A DNA stretch of 64,000 nucleotides from an uncultured Prevotella sp. (GTDB lineage Bacteria; Bacteroidota; Bacteroidia; Bacteroidales; Bacteroidaceae), in assembly GCA_900554545.1 (NCBI GenBank), contig USHW01000001.1, positions 62,001-126,000 of the forward strand, in the 5' to 3' direction. The position numbers and the translations under genes are program-made. Positions 1 through 9,057 of the stretch are shown here, piece after piece. Positions within the stretch are counted from its first letter, which is position 1. Each line of letters opens with the position of its first letter. The notes beneath the pieces were generated by a model. It had not been told where the DNA came from. It made no database searches and worked only from the letters and a program-made list of their open reading frames with translations.

Positions 1-1
1 G

Positions 2-100
2 GTGAACAACAAGGTAATCACGCCCTGCGAAGACGAGATTGAGGCAAACCCGAGGAGCCGCAGTGCGAAGCTAAGGGTGGCGGAGAGGACTGACAACTGA
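2..100 (+). CDS. rsmH: 16S rRNA methyltransferase RsmH, C-terminal end (partial)
   Basis: Only the last 32 codons are inside the window, read in frame from base 2 to a TGA at 98-100. The peptide ends NPRSRSAKLRVAERTDN, which matches the conserved RsmH (MraW) tail with its N-P-R-(S/A)-R-S-A-K-L-R block. RsmH N4-methylates a cytidine of 16S rRNA in the ribosomal P site. It is normally the gene just before ftsL in the dcw cluster, and here ftsL starts 3 bases after its stop. The tail motif and position support the call; the catalytic domain lies outside the window. Confidence 0.85.
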   Translation: MNNKVITPCEDEIEANPRSRSAKLRVAERTDN

Positions 101-103
101 CAG

Positions 104-562
104 ATGGACGAAAACGACGATATAAAGCAAGGACGGCAGCAGGCGGCGGAAGCCGTTGACGGCGGTGGGAAGAAGCCCGTACAGCCGGCCGAAGCGGTAA
201 GGGAGCAGGCGCGTGAGGATGACGATACGCCTGTTGCCAGCTATACCCTGCGCAAGATTTTGGGCGGCGACTTCCTCACGGCGGACGTCATGAGGAAGCA
301 AATCGGCGTCATAATACTCGTCGCATTCATGACGATGATATATGTTTCAAACAGGTACAGCTGCCAGCAGGACCTCATAGAAATAAACGATTTGCGACAA
401 GAGCTGAAGGACGCGAAGTACAAGGCTTTGGCAAGTTCGAGCGAACTGACCGAAATATGCCGCGAAAGCCATGTGCTGGAGATGCTCAGGAACAACGAGG
501 ACAGCGTGCTGCACATATCCAACCAGCCGCCTTACATCATAACAGTGCCGGAAAATGAGTAG
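104..562 (+). CDS. ftsL: FtsL-like divisome membrane protein
   Basis: This 152-residue protein has a long charged cytoplasmic N-terminus (about residues 1-62), one membrane segment near residues 65-82 (IGVIILVAFMTMIYV) and a periplasmic helix rich in charged heptads (about 90-125). That is the bitopic coiled-coil layout of FtsL. In the divisome FtsL pairs with an FtsB-type partner and activates FtsWI septal peptidoglycan synthesis. Bacteroidetes FtsL sequences are poorly conserved, so the call rests on topology and on position between rsmH and ftsI. Its end overlaps the ftsI start by 8 bases, which suggests translational coupling. Confidence 0.8.
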   Translation: MDENDDIKQGRQQAAEAVDGGGKKPVQPAEAVREQAREDDDTPVASYTLRKILGGDFLTADVMRKQIGVIILVAFMTMIYVSNRYSCQQDLIEINDLRQELKDAKYKALASSSELTEICRESHVLEMLRNNEDSVLHISNQPPYIITVPENE

Positions 563-2717
563 CTTGTTTGACAGGAAGAAGATAATAAAAAGATACAAGT
601 TGGTGGCCTACGCTATGCTGGTCGTCGGTGTGTTCGTCATATTCAGGGTGGTGTACATATCCACCGTGAAGCGCGAATACTGGATGGAGGTGGCCTCGAG
701 GCTCACCCGTGACAGCGTTGACGTGAAGCCCGTGCGCGGCAATATATTGAGCTGTGACGGGCGGCTGATGGCCAGCTCGCTGCCGGAATACCGCCTGTTC
801 ATGGACTTCAAGGCCGGAGGCGACGACAACAAGCAGCGTGACTCGCTTTGGGAAGCCAAGGTTGACAGCATTTGCATTGGCCTGCATGAAATCTTCCCGA
901 CAAAGACGGCGGCGGAGTTCAAGAAGCATCTTGAGGAAGGACGCGCCAAGGGAAGCCGCCACTGGCCGGTATGGCGCAAGCGGGTGAGCTACAACACGTT
1001 CTCCGAAGTGAAGAAGTTGCCCGTGTTCTGCTTGTCGGCCAACAAGGGAGGGTTCCACTATGAGAAGTTCAACGCACGCCAGCGCCCGTTCGGTTCGCTG
1101 GCAAAGCGCACCATCGGCGACCTCTTCGGTGCGAAGGACACAGCCCAGTTCGGACTTGAGCTGGCGTATGACTCAATCCTCCGGGGCAAGATGGGTAAGA
1201 TAAGCCGCCAGAAAGTGCGCAGCGAATTTCTTGACATTACGATACAAGACCCTGTCAACGGGGCCGACATCGTTACCACGATAGACGTCAACATTCAGGA
1301 TTTGGCCGAGCGTTCGCTCGTTGACGAGCTTAAGCTTATCAACGGAAACGTGGGCGTTGCGGTAGTTATGGAGGTGAAAACGGGCGACATCAAGGCCATC
1401 GTGAACATGACAAAGTGCGCCGACGGGGAGTATTATGAAATCAAGAACAGCGCCGTTTCTGACCTGCTTGAACCCGGCTCGGTGTTCAAGACGGCGTCGC
1501 TCATGGTAGCGTTGGACGACGGTGTGGTTGACACCACATACACTGTTGACACCGGAAGCGGCATCTGGGACATGTACGGAGCCAAGATGCGCGACCACAA
1601 CTGGCACCGCGGAGGCTATCAGGTGCTGACTCTGCCGCAGACGCTGGAGTACAGTTCCAACATAGGCGTAAGCCGGATAATCGACAAATACTACGGAAAG
1701 AACCCCGAAAAGTTTGTCCAGGGGCTTGACCGCATCGGCATCCGCGAGGACTTGAAGCTGCCTATCGTCGGCTATGCGTCGCCCCGCATCCGCATGCCAA
1801 AGAAGAACAAGCGCGGCCAATACGTTAACTGGAGCAAGACGGCGCTGCCCTGGATGAGCATAGGTTACGAGACCCAGGTGCCTCCAATATCGACACTTAC
1901 GTTCTACAACGCCATCGCCAACGGCGGAACAATGATGCGTCCGCGGTTTGTCAAGGCCGTGATGAAGGACGGACAGATAATACAGGAGTTCCCGCCCGAA
2001 GTGATAAAGCAACGCATCTGCAAGGAAAAGACGCTGCGTGAAATCACCACCATACTGGAACATGTTGTGAGCCAGGGCCTCGGAAAGAAAGCCGGCTCGC
2101 CTTCGTTCAAGGTCGCCGGCAAGACGGGAACCGCCCAGATATCGAAAGGAGCGGCAGGATACAAGTCGGGAACGATGAACTATCTGCTTAGCTTCGTCGG
2201 CTTCTTCCCGGCCGATGAGCCGCGATACAGCTGCATAGTGTGCATACAGCGGCCCGGACTTCCTGCCTCGAGCGGTTTCAGCGCGCAGGTTTTCCACAAC
2301 ATTGCGGAAGGAATCATGGCGCAAAGCCTCAAGCTCGACGTTGCCGACGCACGTGACTCGCTGTCCGTTTTCGTGCCGGACGTGAAGAACGGAGACCTTG
2401 CTGCGGCCGACTATGTGCTTAAATGCCTCGGCATAAACGCAAAGAAAACGTGGGACTGGCAGCATCTCAACGGCAAGTCCATCTGGGGCGATGCCGAGAA
2501 CGACGGCAAGACGGTGACGTTTACGCGCGGAGAAAGCTATGCTGTGGGCGTTGTGCCCGATGTTACGGGAATGGGAGCGCGCGACGCCGTGTACGCTCTT
2601 GAAAGCCGCGGACTGAAAGTCAGGCTCAGCGGACGGGGCAAGGTGAAGAGCCAAAGCCTGCCGCCGGGACACAAGATAAGGAAAGGCGAGGCCTGCTCGC
2701 TTAACCTGGAACTATAA
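555..2717 (+). CDS. ftsI: Septal transpeptidase FtsI / PBP3 with C-terminal PASTA domain
   Basis: A class B penicillin-binding protein of 720 residues that cross-links septal peptidoglycan with FtsW. It has an N-terminal membrane anchor (about residues 16-36), a dimerisation/pedestal region, and a transpeptidase domain with all three active-site motifs visible: S309-V-F-K312 (nucleophile and base), S367-S-N369, and K523-T-G-T526. The C-terminus (VVPDVTGMGARDAVYALESR and on) is a single PASTA domain, often present in Bacteroidetes FtsI. Length is normal for the group. The ATG overlaps the ftsL end by 8 bases, and murE follows after 12 bases, so ftsL-ftsI-murE look like one operon. Confidence 0.96.
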   Translation: MSSLFDRKKIIKRYKLVAYAMLVVGVFVIFRVVYISTVKREYWMEVASRLTRDSVDVKPVRGNILSCDGRLMASSLPEYRLFMDFKAGGDDNKQRDSLWEAKVDSICIGLHEIFPTKTAAEFKKHLEEGRAKGSRHWPVWRKRVSYNTFSEVKKLPVFCLSANKGGFHYEKFNARQRPFGSLAKRTIGDLFGAKDTAQFGLELAYDSILRGKMGKISRQKVRSEFLDITIQDPVNGADIVTTIDVNIQDLAERSLVDELKLINGNVGVAVVMEVKTGDIKAIVNMTKCADGEYYEIKNSAVSDLLEPGSVFKTASLMVALDDGVVDTTYTVDTGSGIWDMYGAKMRDHNWHRGGYQVLTLPQTLEYSSNIGVSRIIDKYYGKNPEKFVQGLDRIGIREDLKLPIVGYASPRIRMPKKNKRGQYVNWSKTALPWMSIGYETQVPPISTLTFYNAIANGGTMMRPRFVKAVMKDGQIIQEFPPEVIKQRICKEKTLREITTILEHVVSQGLGKKAGSPSFKVAGKTGTAQISKGAAGYKSGTMNYLLSFVGFFPADEPRYSCIVCIQRPGLPASSGFSAQVFHNIAEGIMAQSLKLDVADARDSLSVFVPDVKNGDLAAADYVLKCLGINAKKTWDWQHLNGKSIWGDAENDGKTVTFTRGESYAVGVVPDVTGMGARDAVYALESRGLKVRLSGRGKVKSQSLPPGHKIRKGEACSLNLEL

Positions 2718-2729
2718 AACAATACAAGC

Positions 2730-4184
2730 ATGACACTGAAAGAGCTTATCAGGAACATCCGTCCGGCTGGCGTTACGGGCAGTGAGGACGTGGAAATAAC
2801 GGGCGTGGACATCGACTCGCGCCGTGTGGAGCAGGGTCATCTGTTCGTCGCAATGCGCGGAACGCAGGTAGACGGGCACACGTTCATCGCCAAGGCTGTG
2901 GCCCAGGGGGCGGCCGCCATACTGTGCGAGGACATGCCGGAGGAGACCGCCGAAGGCGTTACTTACGTGCAGGTGGAGTCAACGGAAGATGTAGTGGGCG
3001 AGGTGGCGACGACATTCTATGGCGACCCTTCGCACAAGTTGAGGCTCGTAGGCGTTACGGGCACCAACGGAAAGACCACCATCGCCACCTTATTATATAA
3101 TATGTTCCGCAAGCTGGGCTATCGTTGCGGCCTGCTTTCAACCGTATGCAACTACATCGAGGACGAGCAGATACCGACCACGCACACCACTCCTGACCCC
3201 ATAGAGCTTAACAGCCTGCTGCACCGTATGGTTGAGGCCGGCTGCCAGTACGCTTTCATGGAGTGCAGCTCTCACGCCATAGCGCAGAAGAGGATAGGGG
3301 GACTGAAGTTCGCCGGGGGCATATTCACCAATCTTACGCGCGACCATCTTGACTACCACAAGACGTTCGAGAACTACCGCAACGCAAAAAAAGCCTTCTT
3401 CGACGGGCTGCCCAAAGGCTCTTTCGCGATAACGAACGCCGACGACAAGAACGGACTCGTGATGGTGCAGAACACCAAGGCTACGGTAAAGACGTACTCT
3501 ACAATGAAGATGGCCGACTTCCGCGCCAAGATACTTGAGTGCCACTTCGGCGGCATGTACCTTGAGGTTGACGGCCGCGAGGTGGGCGTGCAGTTCATCG
3601 GAAAGTTCAACGTGAGCAACCTGTTGGCCGTTTACGGCGCGGCAGTAATGCTCGGACAGAAGCCAGAGGATGTGCTCGTGGCAATGAGCACGCTGCACAG
3701 TGTGAGCGGAAGGCTCGATCCTGTTTACTCGCCCGAAGGTTACACGGCCATCGTTGACTATGCACATACGCCCGACGCATTGGAGAACGTGCTCAAGGCT
3801 ATACACGAAGTGCTTAACGGCAAGGGCCACGTCATAACCGTATGCGGCGCCGGCGGCAACCGCGACAAGGGCAAGCGCCCCCTCATGGCGCAGGAAGCCG
3901 TCAAGCAAAGCGACCGCGTAATCATAACGAGCGACAACCCGCGCTTCGAAGAGCCGCAGGCTATCATCAACGACATGCTGGCCGGGCTTAACGCGAAACA
4001 GATGAAAAAGGTGGTGAGCATTGCTGACCGCCGCGAGGCAATACGCGCCGCCTGCATGATGGCGGAGAAAGGCGACGTTGTGCTTGTTGCCGGCAAAGGG
4101 CACGAGGATTACCAGGAGATATGCGGCGTGAAGCACCACTTTGACGACAAGGAGGTGCTTAGGGAGATATTTGCAGAAGCATAA
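2730..4184 (+). CDS. murE: UDP-MurNAc-L-Ala-D-Glu:meso-diaminopimelate ligase MurE
   Basis: Cytoplasmic ATP-dependent Mur ligase (484 residues) that adds the third amino acid to the peptidoglycan stem peptide. The order is N-terminal UMP-binding domain, central ATPase domain with P-loop G111-T-N-G-K115-T-T, and C-terminal domain. The D402-N-P-R405 motif near the C-terminus is the recognised signature for meso-diaminopimelate rather than lysine, so the cell wall is predicted to be DAP type. The gene sits 12 bases after ftsI. No murF follows it, so the next ligase must be encoded elsewhere, as is common in Bacteroidales. Confidence 0.96.
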   Translation: MTLKELIRNIRPAGVTGSEDVEITGVDIDSRRVEQGHLFVAMRGTQVDGHTFIAKAVAQGAAAILCEDMPEETAEGVTYVQVESTEDVVGEVATTFYGDPSHKLRLVGVTGTNGKTTIATLLYNMFRKLGYRCGLLSTVCNYIEDEQIPTTHTTPDPIELNSLLHRMVEAGCQYAFMECSSHAIAQKRIGGLKFAGGIFTNLTRDHLDYHKTFENYRNAKKAFFDGLPKGSFAITNADDKNGLVMVQNTKATVKTYSTMKMADFRAKILECHFGGMYLEVDGREVGVQFIGKFNVSNLLAVYGAAVMLGQKPEDVLVAMSTLHSVSGRLDPVYSPEGYTAIVDYAHTPDALENVLKAIHEVLNGKGHVITVCGAGGNRDKGKRPLMAQEAVKQSDRVIITSDNPRFEEPQAIINDMLAGLNAKQMKKVVSIADRREAIRAACMMAEKGDVVLVAGKGHEDYQEICGVKHHFDDKEVLREIFAEA

Positions 4185-4594
4185 CGCCCCTCCCCAACCC
4201 TCCCGAGGGAGGGAGCTTGATTACCGGTCGCGGCATTGGCGCATAAGCCTTATAAGTCCTATCAGCCCTATCACTCCCGTCAAAAAGCGCCTCCGCCTAA
4301 CCGCCTGACTGTCAGAGGCTTTGCAAAAGGCCGTAAACCGCGTTGCAAAAGACCGTCTTTCAGCCGCCGAAAGGCCGCCTTTTACAAGGCGAAAGGGCAT
4401 GAATTGTAAAATTAAAAATTAACAGGTAAAAATCAAGAACTCAGCAAGCGGCAAAGCATGTGCCTTTAGCCCCTCCCTAACCCTCCCGGGGGAGGGAATG
4501 CAGACGGGTGCTAATAATAAGGGTAATGGCTTTAACTCCTTAGCGGACGCAGTGAGCGATAACTTCTTTAACTCCTTTAACTACTGAAAATAAA
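4185..4594. other. Repeat-filled murE-mraY gap
   Basis: No gene is visible in these 410 bases. They hold, in order: a CCCTCCC-type repeat (4186-4218); nonamer words of TATAAGNCC type (about 4250-4280); a four-unit 22-bp array (4325-4405, listed separately); a second CCCTCCC repeat in the same orientation (4470-4498); and nonamer words TAACTCCTT / TAACTTCTT (about 4529-4585) running up to the mraY start. The gap interrupts an otherwise tightly packed operon. Confidence 0.8.
4325..4405. repeat. Four-unit 22-bp palindrome array, copy 1
   Basis: 81 bp: four 15-bp units separated by three 7-bp spacers (GCGTTGC, AGCCGCC, ACAAGGC). Unit 2 is AAAAGACCGTCTTTC and unit 3 GAAAGGCCGCCTTTT; units 1 and 4 are degraded at one end. 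A palindrome CTGACTGTCAG lies just upstream (4305-4315), like the CTGATAATCAG-type motif beside other copies. Lies between murE and mraY. Confidence 0.85.
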
Positions 4595-5866
4595 ATGTTA
4601 TACTACCTATTCCGGTTCTTAGAGCAGTTCGGCATTCCCGGCTCCCACATGTGGGGGTACATATCGTTCCGCTCGCTGCTGGCGCTCATCCTTGCGCTGA
4701 TAATCTCGGCATGGTTCGGCGAGAAGTTCATCAAGTACCTCAAGGGCAAGCAAATCACCGAGACACAGCGCGACGCCAAAATCGACCCCTTCGGCGTTCA
4801 GAAAATCGGTGTGCCGTCGATGGGCGGCGTAATCATCATCGTTGCCATCCTCGTGCCGGTGCTCCTGCTCGGCCGCATGCGCAACATCTACCTCATACTG
4901 ATGATTGTCACCACGCTGTGGCTTGGCTTCTTGGGCGGCCTTGACGACTATATCAAGATATTCCGGCGCAACAAGGAGGGGCTGCCGGGGCGCTTCAAGA
5001 TAGTGGGACAAATCAGCATCGGCCTTATCGTCGGCCTCGTGCTGTGGTACAGTCCCGACGCTAAAATCAACGAAAACCTCGCCATCGAGCGGCAGGACGG
5101 TCAGGAGATGGTAATAAAACACCGGGCGGAGGCGGAAAAGTCGCTCAAGACAACCATCCCGTTTGTCAAGGGGCACAACCTCGACTACGCCAACCTGATG
5201 GGCTTCTGCGGCAAGTACAAGCACGTGGCCGGCTGGATATTGTTCGTCGTAATGACTATATTTGTCGTCACGGCGGTGTCAAACGGAGCCAACCTTAACG
5301 ACGGAATGGACGGCATGTGTGCCGGCAATTCGGCCATAATAGGCGTGGCCTTGGGCATCTTCGCGTATGTAAGCAGCCACATTGAATACGCCGCCTACCT
5401 CAACATAATGTACATTCCGGGCAGTCAGGAGCTTGTGGTGTTCATGTGCGCGTTCGTCGGCGCGCTCATAGGTTTCCTCTGGTACAACGCCTATCCGGCG
5501 CAAATCTTCATGGGAGACACCGGTTCGCTGACCATCGGAGGCATAATAGCCGTGTGTGCAATCATCATCCACAAGGAGCTGATGTTGCCCATCCTGTGCG
5601 GCATTTTCTTCGTCGAGAGCCTTAGCGTAATCATGCAAGTGTGGTACGCCAAGCTCGGAACGCGCCACGGAGTGAAGCAGCGCATGTTCAAGCGCGCCCC
5701 CCTTCACGACACGTTCCGCACCCGGCAGGAGCAGCTCGACCCTGAAATCAAGTACCTGTTCAAGAAGCCCAAGGGCGCGGTACACGAGTCGAAAATCACC
5801 ATCCGCTTCTGGATTGTCACCATAATCCTCGCGGCACTGACAATAATAACGCTGAAGATAAGGTAA
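4595..5866 (+). CDS. mraY: Phospho-MurNAc-pentapeptide transferase MraY
   Basis: Polytopic inner-membrane enzyme (423 residues, about ten hydrophobic segments) that transfers phospho-MurNAc-pentapeptide to undecaprenyl phosphate to make lipid I. Family motifs are present: LGGLDDYIK near residue 115, the aspartate-rich loop NGANLNDGMDGMCAG near 233, and FMGDTGSL near 305. A cytoplasmic insertion with a charged stretch at about residues 155-205 is typical of Bacteroidetes MraY and accounts for the length above the roughly 360 residues of proteobacterial enzymes. The start was chosen because FRFLEQFGIPG opens the family alignment. Confidence 0.96.
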   Translation: MLYYLFRFLEQFGIPGSHMWGYISFRSLLALILALIISAWFGEKFIKYLKGKQITETQRDAKIDPFGVQKIGVPSMGGVIIIVAILVPVLLLGRMRNIYLILMIVTTLWLGFLGGLDDYIKIFRRNKEGLPGRFKIVGQISIGLIVGLVLWYSPDAKINENLAIERQDGQEMVIKHRAEAEKSLKTTIPFVKGHNLDYANLMGFCGKYKHVAGWILFVVMTIFVVTAVSNGANLNDGMDGMCAGNSAIIGVALGIFAYVSSHIEYAAYLNIMYIPGSQELVVFMCAFVGALIGFLWYNAYPAQIFMGDTGSLTIGGIIAVCAIIIHKELMLPILCGIFFVESLSVIMQVWYAKLGTRHGVKQRMFKRAPLHDTFRTRQEQLDPEIKYLFKKPKGAVHESKITIRFWIVTIILAALTIITLKIR

Positions 5867-5872
5867 AATTAC

Positions 5873-6068
5873 GGTTGTGCGGTTATGCGGTCTTACGGTT
5901 ATAAGGTTGAAATTGCCAGCAAAACCGTATAACCTTATAACCGTGCGACCCCATAACAAAGATGAGAATAAAATGAATTTGCGGTCGTGCGACTGTGCGT
6001 TCTTACGGTTATAAGGTTGTGAATGCCTGCAAAACCGTATAACCTTATAACCGTACGACCCCATAACC
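5873..6068. repeat. Two tandem inverted octamer elements (AACCNNAT type)
   Basis: Two related copies (about 5873-5957 and 5985-6068), each with a left arm of GGTT-ended octamers and a right arm of octamers beginning AACC. The right arms contain four phased words (AACCGTAT, AACCTTAT, AACCGTGC or AACCGTAC, GACCCCAT). Each copy can fold as a hairpin through TACGGTTATAAGGTT and its complement. They fill the mraY-murD gap up to the murD start. Confidence 0.8.
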
Positions 6069-6077
6069 CGAAAAAAT

Positions 6078-7409
6078 ATGAAACGAATTGTAATACTCGG
6101 AGCGGGAGAAAGCGGAGCCGGAGCGGCTGTGTTGGCTAAGAAGCAGGGCTTCGATGTCTTTGTTTCCGACATGTCGGCAATCAAGGACAAGTACAAGAAA
6201 ATGCTCGACTCGCACGGCATCCGGTGGGAGGAAGGCCGGCATACGGAGGCCGACATCCTCAACGCCGACGAGATAATAAAAAGCCCCGGCATACCGTGCG
6301 ACGCGCCGATGGTGCTGAAATGCACGGAGAAGGGCATCCGCGTAATCAGCGAAATAGAGTTTGCCGGACGCTATACCCACTCCAAGATGATTTGCATTAC
6401 CGGCAGCAACGGCAAGACAACGACAACTTCGCTCATCTACCACATCTTCAAGAGCGCGGGCTACGATGTCGGGCTGGCCGGCAACATAGGCAACAGCCTT
6501 GCCTTGCAGGTGGCCGAAGACCCGCACGAATACTATGTCATAGAGCTTAGCTCGTTCCAACTTGACAACATGTACGACTTCCGCGCCAACATAGCGATAC
6601 TCCTTAACATCACGCCCGACCATCTCGACCGCTACGGAAACTGCATGCAGAACTACGTGGACGCCAAGATGCGCATCCTGCAGAACCAGACGGTGGACGA
6701 CGCTTTCATTTATTGGAACGACGACCCGGTTATCAGGCGCGAGCTGAAAAAATACGACATAAAGGCCGTATGCTATCCTTTCTCAGAGTTGAAGGAGGTC
6801 GGCTCCATCGGTTATATCGAGGAAGGACAGTACAAAATAGAGCGTCCTACGCCGTTCAACATGGAGCAAGAGGAGCTGAGTCTTACCGGGAAGCACAACA
6901 TCTATAACTCCCTTGCCGCAGGAATAGCCTCCAACGTGGCCGGCATCAGGAAGGAGTTTATACGCAAGAGCCTGAGCGATTTCCCTGGCGTCGAGCACCG
7001 TTTGGAGAAGGTTACGAAAGTGGCCGGCGTGCAATACGTCAACGACTCCAAGGCAACCAACGTCGATGCGTGCTGGTATGCGCTGGAAAGCATGAAGACG
7101 CCGGTAGTCCTCATTCTCGGCGGAAAGGACAAAGGCAACGACTACAACGCCATAAAAGACCTGGTGAAAGAGAAGTGCGTGGGCCTTGTCTACCTTGGAG
7201 CTGACAACACGAAGCTGCACAATTTCTTCGATGGAATGGGCATTCCTGTGCGCGACACGCATTCGATGAAAGACTGTGTGGCCGCCTGCTACGAGATGGC
7301 TCGTCCCGGAGACACCGTCCTTCTGAGTCCATGCTGCGCCAGCTTCGACCTGTTCAAGAACATGGAAGACCGCGGCGAGCAGTTCAAGACGCTGGTAAGG
7401 GGGCTTTGA
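6078..7409 (+). CDS. murD: UDP-MurNAc-L-alanine:D-glutamate ligase MurD
   Basis: Cytoplasmic Mur ligase (443 residues) that adds D-glutamate to UDP-MurNAc-L-Ala. It opens with a Rossmann-like fold (IVILGAGESGAGAAVLAKK), followed by the ATP-binding loop G109-S-N-G-K113-T-T-T, the NITPDHLDRYG motif that coordinates substrate, and the C-terminal VNDSKATNVDA loop diagnostic of MurD. Length is normal. It belongs to the dcw cluster but is separated from mraY and ftsW by repeat elements, so local transcription may not be purely polycistronic. Confidence 0.96.
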   Translation: MKRIVILGAGESGAGAAVLAKKQGFDVFVSDMSAIKDKYKKMLDSHGIRWEEGRHTEADILNADEIIKSPGIPCDAPMVLKCTEKGIRVISEIEFAGRYTHSKMICITGSNGKTTTTSLIYHIFKSAGYDVGLAGNIGNSLALQVAEDPHEYYVIELSSFQLDNMYDFRANIAILLNITPDHLDRYGNCMQNYVDAKMRILQNQTVDDAFIYWNDDPVIRRELKKYDIKAVCYPFSELKEVGSIGYIEEGQYKIERPTPFNMEQEELSLTGKHNIYNSLAAGIASNVAGIRKEFIRKSLSDFPGVEHRLEKVTKVAGVQYVNDSKATNVDACWYALESMKTPVVLILGGKDKGNDYNAIKDLVKEKCVGLVYLGADNTKLHNFFDGMGIPVRDTHSMKDCVAACYEMARPGDTVLLSPCCASFDLFKNMEDRGEQFKTLVRGL

Positions 7410-7410
7410 C

Positions 7411-7579
7411 ACCCACCCCAAACCCCTCCCGAAGTGAGGGGCTTAGATACCATTCAAGGATTATCAAGGAGTTTCGGGAAAGCCTTTCGGCACTCGTCAA
7501 TATATAAAATAACAATCAAGCAAGCCTTAACCCACAAGGCATATCAAGCCCCTCACTTCGGGAGGGGTTTGGGGTGGGT
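7411..7579. repeat. CCCTCCCGAAG repeat, perfect inverted pair
   Basis: Arms 7411-7444 and 7546-7579 are perfect 34-bp reverse complements around a 101-base centre, and fill the murD-ftsW gap. Each arm also contains the short palindrome CCCTC..GAAG..GAGGG. The arm variant here (CCCGAAGTGAGGGG) differs from all other copies in the window, but both arms carry it. Confidence 0.9.
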
Positions 7580-7587
7580 TCGTAATC

Positions 7588-8862
7588 ATGCTGAAAGACA
7601 ATATTAAGGAGAGCAAATTCAAGGGAGACGGCGTCATCTGGACGGTGTTTCTTTTTCTGTGCCTCATCAGCATAATCGAGGTGTTCAGCGCGTCGAGCAA
7701 CCTTTCTTTCAAGACCGGCAACTACCTCGGGCCTGTGCTCAAGCACTGTGCGCTGCTGGCAGTGGGCGTGGTTGTGATGATATGCACAATGAACATAAAG
7801 TGCCGTTACTTCAAGCTTGTCACCCCGTTTGCGCTTTTCATATCGTTCATTCTGCTCATCGTGGTGTTCTTCGTCGGCGAAAGCACCAACGGTTCGCAGC
7901 GGTGGATAGAGTTTCTTGGCATACAGTTCCAGCCGTCCGAGGTTGCCAAGGGGGCTGTAATACTTGCCACGGCGCAGATAATAAGCGCCATGCAGACGCC
8001 TACGGGGGCCGACAAGCGCACCATAAAGTATGTGCTGCTGGTTACGCTGCCGATAGCTGCCCTCATAATGCGCGAGAACCTGTCTACCGCCGTGTTGCTC
8101 GTGGTGGTGGTGTTCCTCATGATGTTCATAGGTAAAGTGCCCGGCCAGCAGCTCGGAAAGCTGCTCGGTGCCATGGCTGCCATTGTCGCCTTTGTCGTGG
8201 CTATGGTCATGGTGTTCGGCGAGGACAAGGAGAAGGTGGCGCAGGACGCCGTTGGCAAGGAGATGGTGGAGCAGACCGCTCCGGCCGAAGAGAATGCGCT
8301 TGAAAAGGTGTTCCACCGCTTTGACACGTGGAAAGCACGTATAGACAACTTCCTCGACGATGAATATGTGGCCCCGGCTGATGTCGACATCACAGGCACT
8401 GACGCGCAGGAGTCGCACGCCAACATTGCCATCGCCTCGTCAAACGTCATAGGCAAAGGCCCGGGCAACTCCGTAGAGCGCGACTTTTTGTCGCGTGCCG
8501 AGTCGGACTTCATCTACGCCATCATAGTTGAAGAGCTTGGAGTGATAGGCGCTGTGGTCGTGTGCATGCTCTACATCGTGCTCCTTTTCCGCACGGCCAC
8601 CATCGCTAACCGCTGCGCCAAGGTGTTCCCGGCGCTGCTCGTTATGGGTTTCGCCATGCTGCTTGTTGTCCAGGCGCTGTTCAACATGGCCGTGGCCGTC
8701 GGCCTTGTGCCCGTCACCGGCCAGCCGTTGCCGCTCATAAGCAAGGGCGGAACGTCGTCAATCATCAACTGTGTCTACATCGGCATAATCCTTAGCGTAA
8801 GCTATTCGGCCAAGAAAAAGGATGATGTCGAGGTTGCGCCCGCTGTGGATGACGCTGCGTAG
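7588..8862 (+). CDS. ftsW: Septal peptidoglycan glycosyltransferase FtsW (SEDS family)
   Basis: Polytopic SEDS protein (424 residues, about ten membrane segments) that polymerises lipid II at the septum with FtsI. SEDS signatures are visible: GSQRWIEFLGIQFQPSEVAK, the charged extracytoplasmic loop before RAESDFIYAIIVEELG, and the C-terminal GLVPVTGQPLPLISKGGTSS. The loop at about residues 205-280 is longer than in proteobacteria, as in other Bacteroidetes. It is the last gene of the first dcw block. In relatives murG normally follows, but here murG is about 48 kb downstream. Confidence 0.95.
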   Translation: MLKDNIKESKFKGDGVIWTVFLFLCLISIIEVFSASSNLSFKTGNYLGPVLKHCALLAVGVVVMICTMNIKCRYFKLVTPFALFISFILLIVVFFVGESTNGSQRWIEFLGIQFQPSEVAKGAVILATAQIISAMQTPTGADKRTIKYVLLVTLPIAALIMRENLSTAVLLVVVVFLMMFIGKVPGQQLGKLLGAMAAIVAFVVAMVMVFGEDKEKVAQDAVGKEMVEQTAPAEENALEKVFHRFDTWKARIDNFLDDEYVAPADVDITGTDAQESHANIAIASSNVIGKGPGNSVERDFLSRAESDFIYAIIVEELGVIGAVVVCMLYIVLLFRTATIANRCAKVFPALLVMGFAMLLVVQALFNMAVAVGLVPVTGQPLPLISKGGTSSIINCVYIGIILSVSYSAKKKDDVEVAPAVDDAA

Positions 8863-8902
8863 CGTAACAATCTGATAGCCAGCATATTGGCAAGCGTAAT
8901 AT

Positions 8903-8983
8903 AAAAAGCCGTGTTTTGCAATGCAAAACACGGCTTTTTGCGTTGTAAAAGACGGCCTTTCGCACTGCGAAAGGCCGTCTTTT
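8903..8983. repeat. Four-unit 22-bp array, copy 2 (probable bidirectional terminator)
   Basis: 81 bp. Units 1 and 2 (AAAAAGCCGTGTTTT, AAAACACGGCTTTTT) are perfect reverse complements, as are units 3 and 4 (AAAAGACGGCCTTTC, GAAAGGCCGTCTTTT), giving two strong hairpins with A/T-rich ends. Lies between the convergent ftsW and GH43 genes, where it could end both transcripts. Spacers are GCAATGC, GCGTTGT and GCACTGC. Confidence 0.88.
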
Positions 8984-9057
8984 GGAATGGTGGTTGTCGG
9001 GAGTTGACAGGTCGTCTGATTTCTGTCAACTCCCGGCAGCTTCCTAATAATCCATTA

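Noticed and set aside
1173..2672. Long minus-strand open frame of about 500 codons opposite ftsI
   Set aside because: It is antisense to a gene with full catalytic motifs, has no recognisable domain, and reflects the GC-rich codon pattern of ftsI. The same applies to long antisense frames opposite murE, murC, rnr and the GH32 genes.
5867..6077. AACC/GGTT octamer element as a riboswitch upstream of murD
   Set aside because: The same octamer words occur upstream of MFS and PAP2 genes and after the epimerase gene, with no conserved aptamer-like core.
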